Source: Xanthobacteraceae bacterium (GTDB taxonomy: Bacteria > Pseudomonadota > Alphaproteobacteria > Rhizobiales > Xanthobacteraceae). Taken from it: DNA of 64,000 nt. Position 1 is the stretch's first letter, and every line of letters starts with the position of its first letter. The notes below the pieces were generated by a model, which worked only from the letters and a program-made list of their open reading frames with translations, was not told the origin of the DNA and did not search any database. This document shows positions 1 to 7,930 of this stretch, in pieces. The stretch lies in NCBI GenBank assembly GCA_029266425.1, contig JAQSWY010000017.1, positions 1 through 64,000 on the forward strand, in the 5' to 3' direction. The translations under genes and the position numbers were made by a program.

Positions 1-1011
1 GAGACAATCGACCGCGCTGCCCGGCGCGTGACGCTGTCGGACGGCTTGAGCCTCACCTATGACCATCTCGTGCTCGCCGTCGGCGCCCGCAACCGACCGC
101 TCCCGGTGCCGGGCGCCGACCTCGACGGCGTGGTCTATCTGCGCACTTTGTCCGATGCCGACGATCTCAAGGCGCGGCTTGCCAAGGCCCGCAACGTGGT
201 GGTGGTCGGCGCCGGCTTCATCGGGCTTGAATTCGCTGCGGTCGCCCGCGCGCTCGGCCATGAGGTGACGGTGCTGGAAGCGACCCAGCATCCGATGGGC
301 CGCGCCATCTCGCCGGCCATGTCGGCGTTCTTCACCGACGCGCACCGCGCCATGGGCACCCGCCTCGTGCTCAGCGCCGGCGTGGTGTGGATCCATGGCA
401 ATGGCGAGCACGTCGCCCGGGTCGAGACCGCGGACGGCGCCATTCAGCCGGCCGGCGGCGTGCTGCATCCCGCCGACCTCGTGCTGGTCGGCATCGGCGT
501 GGTGCCGAACACCGAACTTGCCGCCGCCGCGGGGCTGGAAGTCGGGAACGGCATCGTCGTCGACGCGGAATTGCGCACCAGCGATCCGAACATCTCCGCG
601 CTGGGCGATGCGGTCGTCTATCCGAGCCTGCATGCCGGAGCGATGACGCGGCTGGAATCGGTTCAGAATTCGGTCGACCATGCCCGCACCATCGCGGCGC
701 GGCTCGCCGGACGGCCGGTGGCCTATGCCGCGGTGCCGTGGTTCTGGAGCGACCAGGCCGACCTGAAACTGCAGATGGTCGGACTGGCACGCCCCGGCGA
801 CGATGCCGTGCTGCGCGGCGACCCGGGGAGCCGGCGCTTCTCGGTGTTCCGCTTCCGCGACCGGCGCCTGACCGCGATCGAGAGCGTCAACCGGCCGGGG
901 GACCACATGCTTGGCCGGCGCCTGCTGGCGGATACCTCGAAGCCGTCCTCGCTGACGCCGGAGCAGGCGGCGGACGAGGGGTTCGAATTGAAGGCGCTGC
1001 TAGGGCGTTAG
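1..1011 (+). CDS. FAD-dependent ferredoxin reductase, 5' partial
   Basis: C-terminal two thirds of an FAD/NAD(P)H pyridine nucleotide-disulfide oxidoreductase of the rhodocoxin/putidaredoxin reductase type, which passes electrons from NADH to a 2Fe-2S ferredoxin serving a P450 or oxygenase. The reading frame is open from base 1, so the N-terminal FAD-binding segment lies outside the window. Visible are the NAD-binding Rossmann motif (VVVVGAGFIGLEFAAVARALG), the second FAD contact ending in ALGDAV, and the family's C-terminal domain around WFWSDQADLKLQMVG. No ferredoxin or oxygenase is seen on this side; partners would lie upstream of the window. The exact acceptor cannot be told. Confidence 0.88.
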   Translation, partial: ETIDRAARRVTLSDGLSLTYDHLVLAVGARNRPLPVPGADLDGVVYLRTLSDADDLKARLAKARNVVVVGAGFIGLEFAAVARALGHEVTVLEATQHPMGRAISPAMSAFFTDAHRAMGTRLVLSAGVVWIHGNGEHVARVETADGAIQPAGGVLHPADLVLVGIGVVPNTELAAAAGLEVGNGIVVDAELRTSDPNISALGDAVVYPSLHAGAMTRLESVQNSVDHARTIAARLAGRPVAYAAVPWFWSDQADLKLQMVGLARPGDDAVLRGDPGSRRFSVFRFRDRRLTAIESVNRPGDHMLGRRLLADTSKPSSLTPEQAADEGFELKALLGR

Positions 1012-1023
1012 CTCCTATTTCGT

Positions 1024-1118
1024 GATCCCGGCCGGAGGCGAAGCCGTAGAGCCGGGATCGGGTGAAGTTCCGCTCGGCACCTTCCTGCGATCCCGGATCG
1101 GCCTTCAGCCATCCGGGA
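1024..1118. repeat. Intergenic GC-rich palindromes
   Basis: Between the reductase and the LysR gene lie two inverted repeats: GATCCCGGC (1024-1032) with GCCGGGATC (1051-1059), and TCCCGGAT (1091-1098) with ATCCGGGA (1111-1118). They resemble the other GC-rich hairpins of this window (near 7.8, 9.9, 12.4 and 59.4 kb) and are probably members of a dispersed intergenic repeat. The first could also end transcription of the reductase, but there is no T-run. Confidence 0.55.
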
Positions 1119-1216
1119 TGACGCCTGATGGAGGGATGCTCAAGCAAACCCGCAGCATTGCCAGAGCAATGCTAGCCACGCCATAGTGGCGCAACCGTCA
1201 CCTCGCGGTTCTGCCG

Positions 1217-2128
1217 ATGGCCTTTTCGCTGCGCCAGCTTCACTATTTCGTCGCGGTGGCGGAGAACGGTTCCGTCTCCTCGGCGGCGCACACCCTCTCC
1301 ATCTCGCAATCGACGGTCACCGAGGCGCTGCGCGAGCTGGAGCTCGATCTCGGCTTCCGCCTGCTGGACCGCCACGCCCGCGGCGCCGACCTCACGCTCA
1401 AGGGCCATCATTTCCTCCGCCATGCCCGCAAGATCATGGCGGATGTAGCGGATGCCCGTCGCGCGCTCTCCGGCAGCGAGGCGATGCCGTTATCGGGTCG
1501 GCTGTCGGTCGGGGTGACGCCGCTGGTCGCCGGCTATGTCTATTCCGATCTCTCCGCCCGCTTCCGCCGCGCCTTCCCCGATGTTGCGGTGGAGGCGGTG
1601 GAGGATGCGGCGGACTATCTCGAGCATCTGCTCGTCGGCGGCGAGCTCGACGTCGCGGTGATGGTAGTGCCGCCGGGTCGGCGTTCCTCGGCATTGCAGA
1701 CCGAGACCGTCGAGGTCTCGCCCTATCGCGCCTGGCTGCCGCTCGGCCATCCGCTCAGCGCCGAGGAGCGCGTCAGCATGCGCGCACTGGCGAACGAGCC
1801 GCAGGTGCTGCTCACCGTCGACGAGATCGCCGAGGCTTCGGAGATCGTGTGGCGCCGGCTCGGCATCCGCCCACCGGTTGCGTTTCGCACCCGCTCGGTG
1901 GAAGCGGTGAGGAGCCTGGTGGCGACCGGGGCCGGCGTCGCCGTGCTGCCCGACCTCACTTATCGGCCCTGGTCTCTCGAGGGCGACAAGATCGAGGCCC
2001 GCCCGCTCATCGAGGATCTGCCCGCCATCGAGGTGGCGACGGCCTGGCGCCGCGGCTCGCCGCTATCGGCGGCAGCGTCCGGCTTCATCTCGATCGCAGC
2101 GACGCGGCACAGCGGGCGGATGCGTTAG
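1217..2128 (+). CDS. LysR family transcriptional regulator
   Basis: 303-residue LysR-type regulator. The N-terminal winged helix-turn-helix is residues 2-60 (FSLRQLHYFVAVAENGSVSSAAHTLSISQSTVTEAL), followed by the periplasmic-binding-protein-like effector domain (about 90-295). Length is normal for the family. It lies 205 bp downstream of the reductase on the same strand and has no divergent partner, so its target is unclear; the reductase operon is one possibility. The ATG at 1217 sits just before the HTH, as expected. Confidence 0.9.
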   Translation: MAFSLRQLHYFVAVAENGSVSSAAHTLSISQSTVTEALRELELDLGFRLLDRHARGADLTLKGHHFLRHARKIMADVADARRALSGSEAMPLSGRLSVGVTPLVAGYVYSDLSARFRRAFPDVAVEAVEDAADYLEHLLVGGELDVAVMVVPPGRRSSALQTETVEVSPYRAWLPLGHPLSAEERVSMRALANEPQVLLTVDEIAEASEIVWRRLGIRPPVAFRTRSVEAVRSLVATGAGVAVLPDLTYRPWSLEGDKIEARPLIEDLPAIEVATAWRRGSPLSAAASGFISIAATRHSGRMR

Positions 2129-2130
2129 CC

Positions 2131-2247
2131 TAGAGCCCTTTCCGTTTGGATGGGATCATCCGAACGACAAGAAAGTGCTCTAGATTCAATGGCCTGGAGT
2201 ATTTTCTGATCGCAAAAGTCATTCAACTTTTGCGGAAAATGCTCAAG
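2131..2247 (-). repeat. Dispersed three-hairpin element, copy 1
   Basis: Read on the minus strand, this segment matches the element at 42212-42329. It begins GAGCATTTTCCG and has a middle block with CTCCAG and ATTGA. It then carries GAGCACTTTCTTGTCG, an arm pair around CGGATG...CATCC, and ends GGAAAGGGCTCTA. It lies directly after the LysR stop codon. It is non-coding and looks like a REP/BIME-type mobile palindromic element. Two partial copies lie at 5048-5096 and 31275-31349. Confidence 0.75.
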
Positions 2248-2325
2248 TGCGCCGGCAGCGTCCTGTTTCGGTTCGCCGCATGCTCGGAAAAGGCACTTTA
2301 TAAGGATGCCGGGCATGGGCGCCGT

Positions 2326-3333
2326 CTAATACACCTTGGAGCGAAACTCCCGCGGTCCGCGGCCGGTCACCTTTCGGAAGGCGCGCGCGAAATTGGCCGG
2401 AGAGGAATATCCCATCTCCGCCGAAACACGGGTGATCGAGCCATTCGTGTGCCGGAGCAGCTCGGTGGCTCGCTGAGCCCTTGCTGCGTTCGCCATGCTG
2501 CGAAAATCGGTGCCGGCTCGATTCAGCTCGCGTTGCAGCGTTCGCACGCTGGTGTCCATCGATTGCGCGGCACTGTCGATGGACACGCTGCCGGTGATGA
2601 CCTGGGCCCGGATCTGCTCGACGACGATGTCGAGAAGATCCCGTGGAGCGCCGCCCCGCCGGTCTCGCGCCACATCCTCGATGGTGACAATCGGCCATGC
2701 CGCGCGCCGCGGAGCAGCGAGCAGATGATGGCGTTCCGTGACGATGGTTACCGCAGGCGCGTTAAAGACGACCGGGCACTGGAAGACATCTTCGAACGGC
2801 CCGGTCTGGTGCGGCTTGTCGATATCAAGTTCGATGCGCAGTGGCCGCCAGTCACCCGGCAAATAAGCCCTGAGCACGCTCAGCAGGACGCCGGCCGCGG
2901 CGCTGGCGATAATGTCGTAGCCGGCGCGGCCGGCCAGGGCAAAGCCGTAGCTATATCGTGCCTCGTCGCCGACGATCGCGACCGACATCCTGTCATCCGT
3001 GCTGTGATAGCAAAGCGCCGCAATGGCGCGCTCGATCGACCGGCCGAGGGTGTCGGCGCCAAGCACGTAGCGCCCGAAACTACCGTAGTTGGCAGCATTC
3101 ATGAGTGGGGCCATGAGAATCCCGAGGTTGGGTTCGCCCGCCGCCCTCGCGGCGGCATTGACGAAACCAACCACCGCTGCGTGCGGGATGAAGCAATTCC
3201 GGCCTTCTATCAGTTCGAGATCGAAACCCGCGGCACGGTTGGCCTGCAAAAGTGCCCTTGCTCCGATTCTATCGCGAACGAAAGCCGGCATGCCGTGCAG
3301 AATGTGGCTGGAGATGACAGGAAGCTCAGCCAT
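2326..3333 (-). CDS. AraC family transcriptional regulator (Arabinose_bd type)
   Basis: 335-residue AraC/XylS regulator with the long N-terminal ligand domain of the OruR/Arabinose_bd class (residues about 1-225). The C-terminal pair of HTH motifs (about 235-335) is recognisable from SVSIDSAAQSMDTSVRTLQR and ITRVSAEMGYSSPANFARAF. The frame is open further upstream, but I chose the ATG at 3333 (MAELPVISSH) because it gives the usual family length. It is divergent from the DUF1254 gene at 3580, its most likely target. Two 9-bp direct repeats lie in the space between them. Confidence 0.88.
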   Translation of the reverse strand: MAELPVISSHILHGMPAFVRDRIGARALLQANRAAGFDLELIEGRNCFIPHAAVVGFVNAAARAAGEPNLGILMAPLMNAANYGSFGRYVLGADTLGRSIERAIAALCYHSTDDRMSVAIVGDEARYSYGFALAGRAGYDIIASAAAGVLLSVLRAYLPGDWRPLRIELDIDKPHQTGPFEDVFQCPVVFNAPAVTIVTERHHLLAAPRRAAWPIVTIEDVARDRRGGAPRDLLDIVVEQIRAQVITGSVSIDSAAQSMDTSVRTLQRELNRAGTDFRSMANAARAQRATELLRHTNGSITRVSAEMGYSSPANFARAFRKVTGRGPREFRSKVY

Positions 3334-3361
3334 CCGCAGGGTGCTCCGGGGAACTGCCACC

Positions 3362-3411
3362 GTGGCGCAAAATGAGTGGTCTCGACGTACGATTGCTGCT
3401 TTGTGGCGCAA
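3362..3411. promoter_or_regulatory. Candidate AraC-type operator: spaced direct repeats
   Basis: GTGGCGCAA occurs at 3362-3370 and again at 3403-3411, 41 bp apart start to start (about four helical turns), just upstream of the araC-type gene and before the DUF1254 gene. AraC-family proteins usually bind direct repeats, so this could be autoregulation and/or control of the divergent gene. The assignment is inference from position and spacing. Confidence 0.4.
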
Positions 3412-3579
3412 TATAGGCGTGTCGGACAAGCGCGAGGAAGTTGCCCATGCCAACCAATGGTCCACATGCGACTTCCCGGGCGGTCGTTTTCGCACTGTCA
3501 ATCATCGCAGGCGCGGCGTAGCCTTCTGATACTTGCGCGCGCTTGACCACAAACTGCGGACCGGAAGGAAATTGTTCAG

Positions 3580-5022
3580 ATGCTTACGAAACGCGAGTTG
3601 CTGCGCTCTGCTGCGTTGGCCGCACTCGTCGCCACGACGATGAATCCCGCTTTGGTGGGCGCGCAGACCGACGCCACCCGGCCGGGCTTTTTCGGCTCCA
3701 AGGACATCGCCGAGGCAGGCTTCATCTACGGCCTGCCCATCGTAATGAACTATGCGGTCATGTACGAGTACGCGATCGATCGCAATTCGGGTCAGTTCAA
3801 GGCCCCGTTCAACCAGATCAAGAACGAGCCCAACGTCTACACCTACAAGGACACGGCCATCGTCACGCCGAACAGCGACACGCCCTACTCCTTCGTGTGG
3901 ATGGATTTGCGGGCGGAGCCGGTGGTGCTTTCGGTGCCGGCGGTCGACCCGAAGCGCTACTACTCGGTCATGCTCTGCGACGGCAATACCTACAATTACG
4001 GCTATATCGGCACCCGTGCCACAGGCAGCGAGGCCGGCGACTACATGGTGGTCGGGCCCAACTGGAAGGGCGACACCCCGGCGGGCATCAAGCAGGTGTT
4101 TCGTTCGAGCACGCAGTTTTCCGTCGCGGGCTATCGCACCCAGCTTTTCGGTCCGGATGACCTCGACAACGTCAAGAAGGTGCAGGCCGGCTACAAGGTG
4201 CAGATGCTCTCGGGCTATCTGAAGCAGACGCCGCCGCCGGCCGCGCCAACCATCGACTTCCCCAAGATCGACAAGGAACTCGTGAAGACCAACTTCTTTG
4301 ATTATCTCGACTTCGCGCTGCAATTCGCGCCGGAGCAGGATAACGAGAAGGAGATTCGCGCAAAGCTGGCACGCATCGGCGTCGGGCCCGGCAAGACCCT
4401 CAATTTCAGGGACCTTCCACTGGAGCAGAAGCTGGAGCTTGGCCTTGGCATGAAGGAGGGCCAGCGGAAGGTCGACGAGGCCGTCGCCACTGTCGGCAAG
4501 ACGATCAACGGCTGGCGGGTCAGCGGTCTTCCAGGCAATAGCGCGCATTACAATGGCGATTGGATGAAGCGCGCCGTCGCCGCTCAGGCCGGTATATATG
4601 GTAATGACCCGGAGGAAGCGACCTATCCGTTCACGCGCGTCGACAGCGACGGCCAGACGCTCGACGGCAGCAAGCACAACTACACGCTGACCTTCCCAGC
4701 CGGTCAGCAGCCGCCCGTGAACGCTTTCTGGTCGTTGACCATGTACGACGGCAAGACGCAGTTGCTGATCGAAAACCCGATCAACCGCTATCTGATCAAC
4801 TCGCCGATGCTCCCCGCCATGAAGACGAACGCGGATGGATCGTTGACGCTCTACATCCAGAACAAGTCGCCGGGCGCCGACAAAGAAGCCAACTGGCTGC
4901 CGGCTCCGGACGGCCCAATCTATCTGGTGATGCGGCTCTACTGGCCCAAGACCACGCAGCCTTCGATCCTGCCGGCGGGCGAAGGCACCTGGCAGCCGCC
5001 CGGTGTGAAACGGGCGTCATAG
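3580..5022 (+). CDS. Secreted DUF1254/DUF1214 domain protein
   Basis: 480-residue exported protein. An N-terminal signal peptide (MLTKRELLRSAALAALVATTMNPALVGAQ) precedes a DUF1254 domain (about 40-180, with IYGLPIVMNYAVMYEYA and TPNSDTPYSFVWMDLRAEP) and a DUF1214 domain (about 350-465, with FWSLTMYDGKTQLLIENPINRY and the ending GPIYLVMRLYWPK). These paired domains form a large family of periplasmic proteins of unknown reaction. It is monocistronic, opposite the AraC regulator and followed by a repeat element, which suggests a small inducible unit. Confidence 0.9.
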   Translation: MLTKRELLRSAALAALVATTMNPALVGAQTDATRPGFFGSKDIAEAGFIYGLPIVMNYAVMYEYAIDRNSGQFKAPFNQIKNEPNVYTYKDTAIVTPNSDTPYSFVWMDLRAEPVVLSVPAVDPKRYYSVMLCDGNTYNYGYIGTRATGSEAGDYMVVGPNWKGDTPAGIKQVFRSSTQFSVAGYRTQLFGPDDLDNVKKVQAGYKVQMLSGYLKQTPPPAAPTIDFPKIDKELVKTNFFDYLDFALQFAPEQDNEKEIRAKLARIGVGPGKTLNFRDLPLEQKLELGLGMKEGQRKVDEAVATVGKTINGWRVSGLPGNSAHYNGDWMKRAVAAQAGIYGNDPEEATYPFTRVDSDGQTLDGSKHNYTLTFPAGQQPPVNAFWSLTMYDGKTQLLIENPINRYLINSPMLPAMKTNADGSLTLYIQNKSPGADKEANWLPAPDGPIYLVMRLYWPKTTQPSILPAGEGTWQPPGVKRAS

Positions 5023-5047
5023 AGAGACGCGCGACGATAAAAGCTAG

Positions 5048-5096
5048 GGGCACTTTCTTGTCGTTCGGATGATTTCATCCGAACGACAAGAGCTCC
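5048..5096 (+). repeat. Dispersed three-hairpin element, partial copy 2
   Basis: GCACTTTCTTGTCGTTCGGATG followed by a mirror arm CATCCGAACGACAAG forms a nearly perfect hairpin of about 17 bp. It equals the 3' stem of the full elements at 2131-2247 and 42212-42329. It lies between two convergent genes (DUF1254 stop at 5022, DUF2161 stop at 5105) and could act there as a bidirectional terminator. Confidence 0.7.
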
Positions 5097-5104
5097 AAGC
5101 GCGA

Positions 5105-5779
5105 TCAGCTCGCGCCTTCGGTATCGGCGACGGCCTGTGGCCAGCGGGCGAGCGCGTCCCAGCCCGCCTGCGTGAGGGCATAGACGCCGCGCTCGGTGCG
5201 GGCGAACCAGCCATAGACATTGTCCTGCAGGATCGCCGCCGCCTTCGGCGCGCCTGGGCGCAGATCGCGCGGCCGCCGCGGCCCCTCGGTCATGGCGGCG
5301 GCGCAGGCCAGTGCCTGCTGCCGGTAGGCCGTCATGATCGGCGCGCGGGTGCTGCCGCCCACCGCCGGGTCGCCCTGCCGCCGTTTGTGTTCCTCCACCA
5401 GCCGCGAACGGCGGCGCGTGTCCTTGCGCGGCATCGGCGCCACCGGGCTGACGATGATCGTCACCTCGCCGGACTGCGACACCCCGAGCATGCCGAAGCC
5501 GAGGCGGCGGCACAGATTGCGAAAGCGAGCATCGGCTTCGCGGCCATTGCCGCGTGCGGAAATGCGCGCCGCCAGCCACACCTCGTCGCACGCGCTGGCG
5601 CGGTCCACCGCCTGGAGCACCAGTTCGAGATTGAAGCTGAGCTTCAGCTCGCCGATGACCACCACCGGCGCCTCGTCTCCGGAGATGGCGAGGAGGTCGC
5701 AGCCGCCGATCTCGCCTTTGACGGTGAAGCCGAGGCCTTCGAGGAATGCCTTGACCGGCAAATAGAGCGAGGTCTCCAG
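5105..5779 (-). CDS. DUF2161 PD-(D/E)xK nuclease-fold protein
   Basis: About 224 residues, DUF2161 family, predicted PD-(D/E)xK phosphodiesterase fold. The acidic core is visible as GGCDLLAISGD, then GELKLSFNLELVLQAVDR with the ExK pair, and a C-terminal winged-helix-like segment (GPRRPRDLRPGAPKAAAILQDNVYGWFART). Substrate is unknown. Family members usually begin ETSLYLPVKAFLE; here that stretch is in frame but no ATG precedes it. The start is therefore probably CTG at 5779, with TTG at 5761 as an alternative that would lose those residues. It follows the spermidine-synthase-like gene by 15 bp and is likely co-transcribed with it. Confidence 0.82.
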   Translation of the reverse strand: METSLYLPVKAFLEGLGFTVKGEIGGCDLLAISGDEAPVVVIGELKLSFNLELVLQAVDRASACDEVWLAARISARGNGREADARFRNLCRRLGFGMLGVSQSGEVTIIVSPVAPMPRKDTRRRSRLVEEHKRRQGDPAVGGSTRAPIMTAYRQQALACAAAMTEGPRRPRDLRPGAPKAAAILQDNVYGWFARTERGVYALTQAGWDALARWPQAVADTEGAS

Positions 5780-5794
5780 GATCGGTCTCCGTCG

Positions 5795-6490
5795 TCAGTT
5801 CCGCGGCTGGCCGGAGCCCGGATTGGTGGCGATCCAGATGATGTGCCGCGCTCCGCCGCGTTTGCCGTTGGCGCGCGCTCGCACTTCATCGACGCCGAAC
5901 CCCGCCTTGCGCAGGCGCCGGGTGAAATCCGCGTCAGGTCCCGACGACCACACCGCGAGGATGCCGCCCGGCCGCAGCGCCGCCCGCGCCGCGCCGAGGC
6001 CGGCCATGTCGTAGAGCCGGTCATTGGCGGCGCGCGTCAGCCCGTCGGGACCATTGTCGACATCGAGCAGGATGGCGTCATAGGTCGAGCGTGCGGCACG
6101 GATCAGCCCGCCGACATCCTCTTCGCGGATGGCGACGCGCGGATCGCTCAGGCTGTCGCCGAAGATCTCCGCCATCGGTCCGCGCGCCCACGCCACCACG
6201 GCCGGCACCAGTTCGGCGACGGTGATGGCGGCGTCCGGTGCGAGTTCGGCAAGGGCGGCGCGCAGCGTGAAGCCCATGCCCAATCCGCCGATCAGCATCT
6301 GCGGGCGGGCTCGCTCGGCAAGTCGCTCGCAGACCGTGGTGGCGAGCGCCTTCTCCGAGCCGCTGAGGCGGCTGTTCATCAGCTCGGTGGAGCCGGTCAT
6401 GATCGAGAATTCGGCGCCGCGCCGCATCAGACGCAACTCGCCCGAGCCGTCAGGCACTTTCGCGGTATCGAGCTGCAACCAGGGAATCAC
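5795..6490 (-). CDS. Spermidine synthase-like methyltransferase-fold protein
   Basis: 231 residues from a GTG start at 6490 (VIPWLQLDTA). It has the Rossmann fold of the SpeE/polyamine synthase family: glycine loop MLIGGLGMGFTLRAALAE, acidic strand ITVAELVPAVVAW and the motif YDAILLDVDNGPDGL. It is shorter than true SpeE (about 290) and lacks its N-terminal beta domain, so an aminopropyl transfer reaction is not assured; many alphaproteobacterial relatives are simply called spermidine synthase-like. The frame continues upstream to 6748 but that part looks non-coding. It is divergent from the polyamine uptake operon 221 bp away. Confidence 0.75.
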   Translation of the reverse strand: MIPWLQLDTAKVPDGSGELRLMRRGAEFSIMTGSTELMNSRLSGSEKALATTVCERLAERARPQMLIGGLGMGFTLRAALAELAPDAAITVAELVPAVVAWARGPMAEIFGDSLSDPRVAIREEDVGGLIRAARSTYDAILLDVDNGPDGLTRAANDRLYDMAGLGAARAALRPGGILAVWSSGPDADFTRRLRKAGFGVDEVRARANGKRGGARHIIWIATNPGSGQPRN

Positions 6491-6711
6491 AGGGGCACTC
6501 TTGGCATGGAAACCGCTATTTTGCACGCCGTGCTGCATGCACCCAAGCGCAGGGATGTAGGGCCTCGCCGTCGAGCCCTGTCGTCTGCCCATCCCGAGCT
6601 CATCGGTTTTTCCGATGGCGCCGTTCTCATCTTTGGTGTGGCGCACGACGGTACCCGGGGTCAGACTTCCCTCAAAGGGCCCGCAAGGCCCGCAGAACAG
6701 AGGGAACCGAC

Positions 6712-7807
6712 ATGCGCACCGCCCACTGCCTCTCGCACCTGCTGGCACTCGCCGCTTGCGCCTCGCTCAGCCTGCAGCCCGCTTTTGCCGCCGAGAAGAC
6801 ATCCATCGGCAAAGGCGAAGGCGCGGTCGATATCGTCGCCTGGCCCGGCTATCTCGAGCGCGGCGAGACCGACAAGGCCTATGACTGGGTCACTGAGTTC
6901 GAGAAGAAGTCCGGCTGCAAGGTCAATGTGAAGACCGCCGGCACCTCGGACGAGATGGTGGCGCTGATGAACGAGGGCGGCTTCGACCTCGTCACCGCCT
7001 CCGGCGACGGTCGATCCGCGCCTGCAGGACGCGCCCTGGCACACGGTGAACGGCGTGCATTACGGCGTGCCCTATCAGTGGGGTTCCAACGTGCTGATGT
7101 ACAGCACCGAGGTCTTCAAGGAGGCGCCGAAGAGCTGGAACGTGGTGTTCGAGGCCATGGACCTGCCCGACGGCAAGCCGAACAAGGGTCGCATCCAGGC
7201 CTTTGACGGGCCGATCTATATCGCCGACGCCGCGCTCTATCTGATGAAGCACAAGCCCGAGCTCGGCATCAAGGATCCCTATGAGCTGAACGAGGAGCAG
7301 TACAAGGCGGCGCTCGAACTGCTGCGCGCCCAGCGCAAGATCGTGCAGCGCTATTGGCACGACGCCATGGTGCAGGTCGACGACTTCACCAATGAGGGCG
7401 TGGTCGCTTCCTCCTCCTGGCCGTTCCAGGTGAACCTCTTGGTGAGCCAGAAGAAGCCGATCGCCTCGACCATTCCGGAGGAGGGCGCCACCGGCTGGGC
7501 CGACACCACCATGATGCATGTCGACGCCAAGCACCCGAACTGCGCCTATATGTGGATGGAGCACTCCATCTCGCCGAAGGTGCAGGGTGACCTCGCCGCC
7601 TGGTTCGGATCGGTGCCGGCGGTCCCCGCCGCCTGCAAGGGCAATGCACTGCTGACCGACGAGGGCTGCAAGACCAACGGCGCCGAAGAGTTCGAGAAGA
7701 TTCACTTCTGGCGGACCCCGGTCGCCAAGTGCCCCAGCCAGGCAGCCGGCTGCGTGCCCTATTATCGCTGGGTGTCGGACTACATCGCGGTGCTCGGCGG
7801 GCGGTAG
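6712..7807 (+). pseudogene. ydcS: YdcS-type polyamine ABC transporter binding protein, frame broken by internal deletion
   Basis: Periplasmic spermidine/putrescine-type binding protein. The first part (6712-7008, frame 1) encodes a signal peptide (MRTAHCLSHLLALAACASLS...AFA) and the N-terminal lobe up to FDLVTASGD. The rest (7010-7807, frame 2) resumes with VDPRLQDAPWHTVNGVHYGVPYQWGSNVLMYS and runs to the normal C-terminus with its paired cysteines. Intact relatives have roughly 25-30 further residues between these points, so a stretch of 3n+2 bases appears to be missing at about 7009. As read, translation would run into nonsense ending at 7206. Order and neighbours match E. coli ydcSTUV-patD. 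Confidence 0.85.
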
Positions 7808-7817
7808 CCCGTTTCTT

Positions 7818-7900
7818 GTCATGGCCGGGCTTGCCCCGGCCATCCAGGTCCGCACGCGATTTGCCAACCCGTGGATGGCCGGAACAAGTCCGGCCATGAC
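7818..7900. repeat. Paired GC-rich hairpins after ydcS
   Basis: Two palindromes in opposite orientation: ATGGCCGGG (7821-7829) with CCCGGCCAT (7835-7843), and ATGGCCGGA (7875-7883) with TCCGGCCAT (7889-7897). The two halves are also mutual inverted repeats. They separate the binding-protein gene from the ATPase gene inside the operon, where a hairpin can protect the upstream mRNA and lower downstream expression. The same motif recurs at 12356-12378. Confidence 0.75.
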
Positions 7901-7930
7901 GGCGGATTGAATCCAACGCACCCGAGAGCC

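Noticed and set aside
5795..6748. Longer version of the spermidine-synthase-like protein starting at 6748
   Set aside because: The extra 86 residues look non-coding and overlap the promoter region and start of the divergent ydcS gene.
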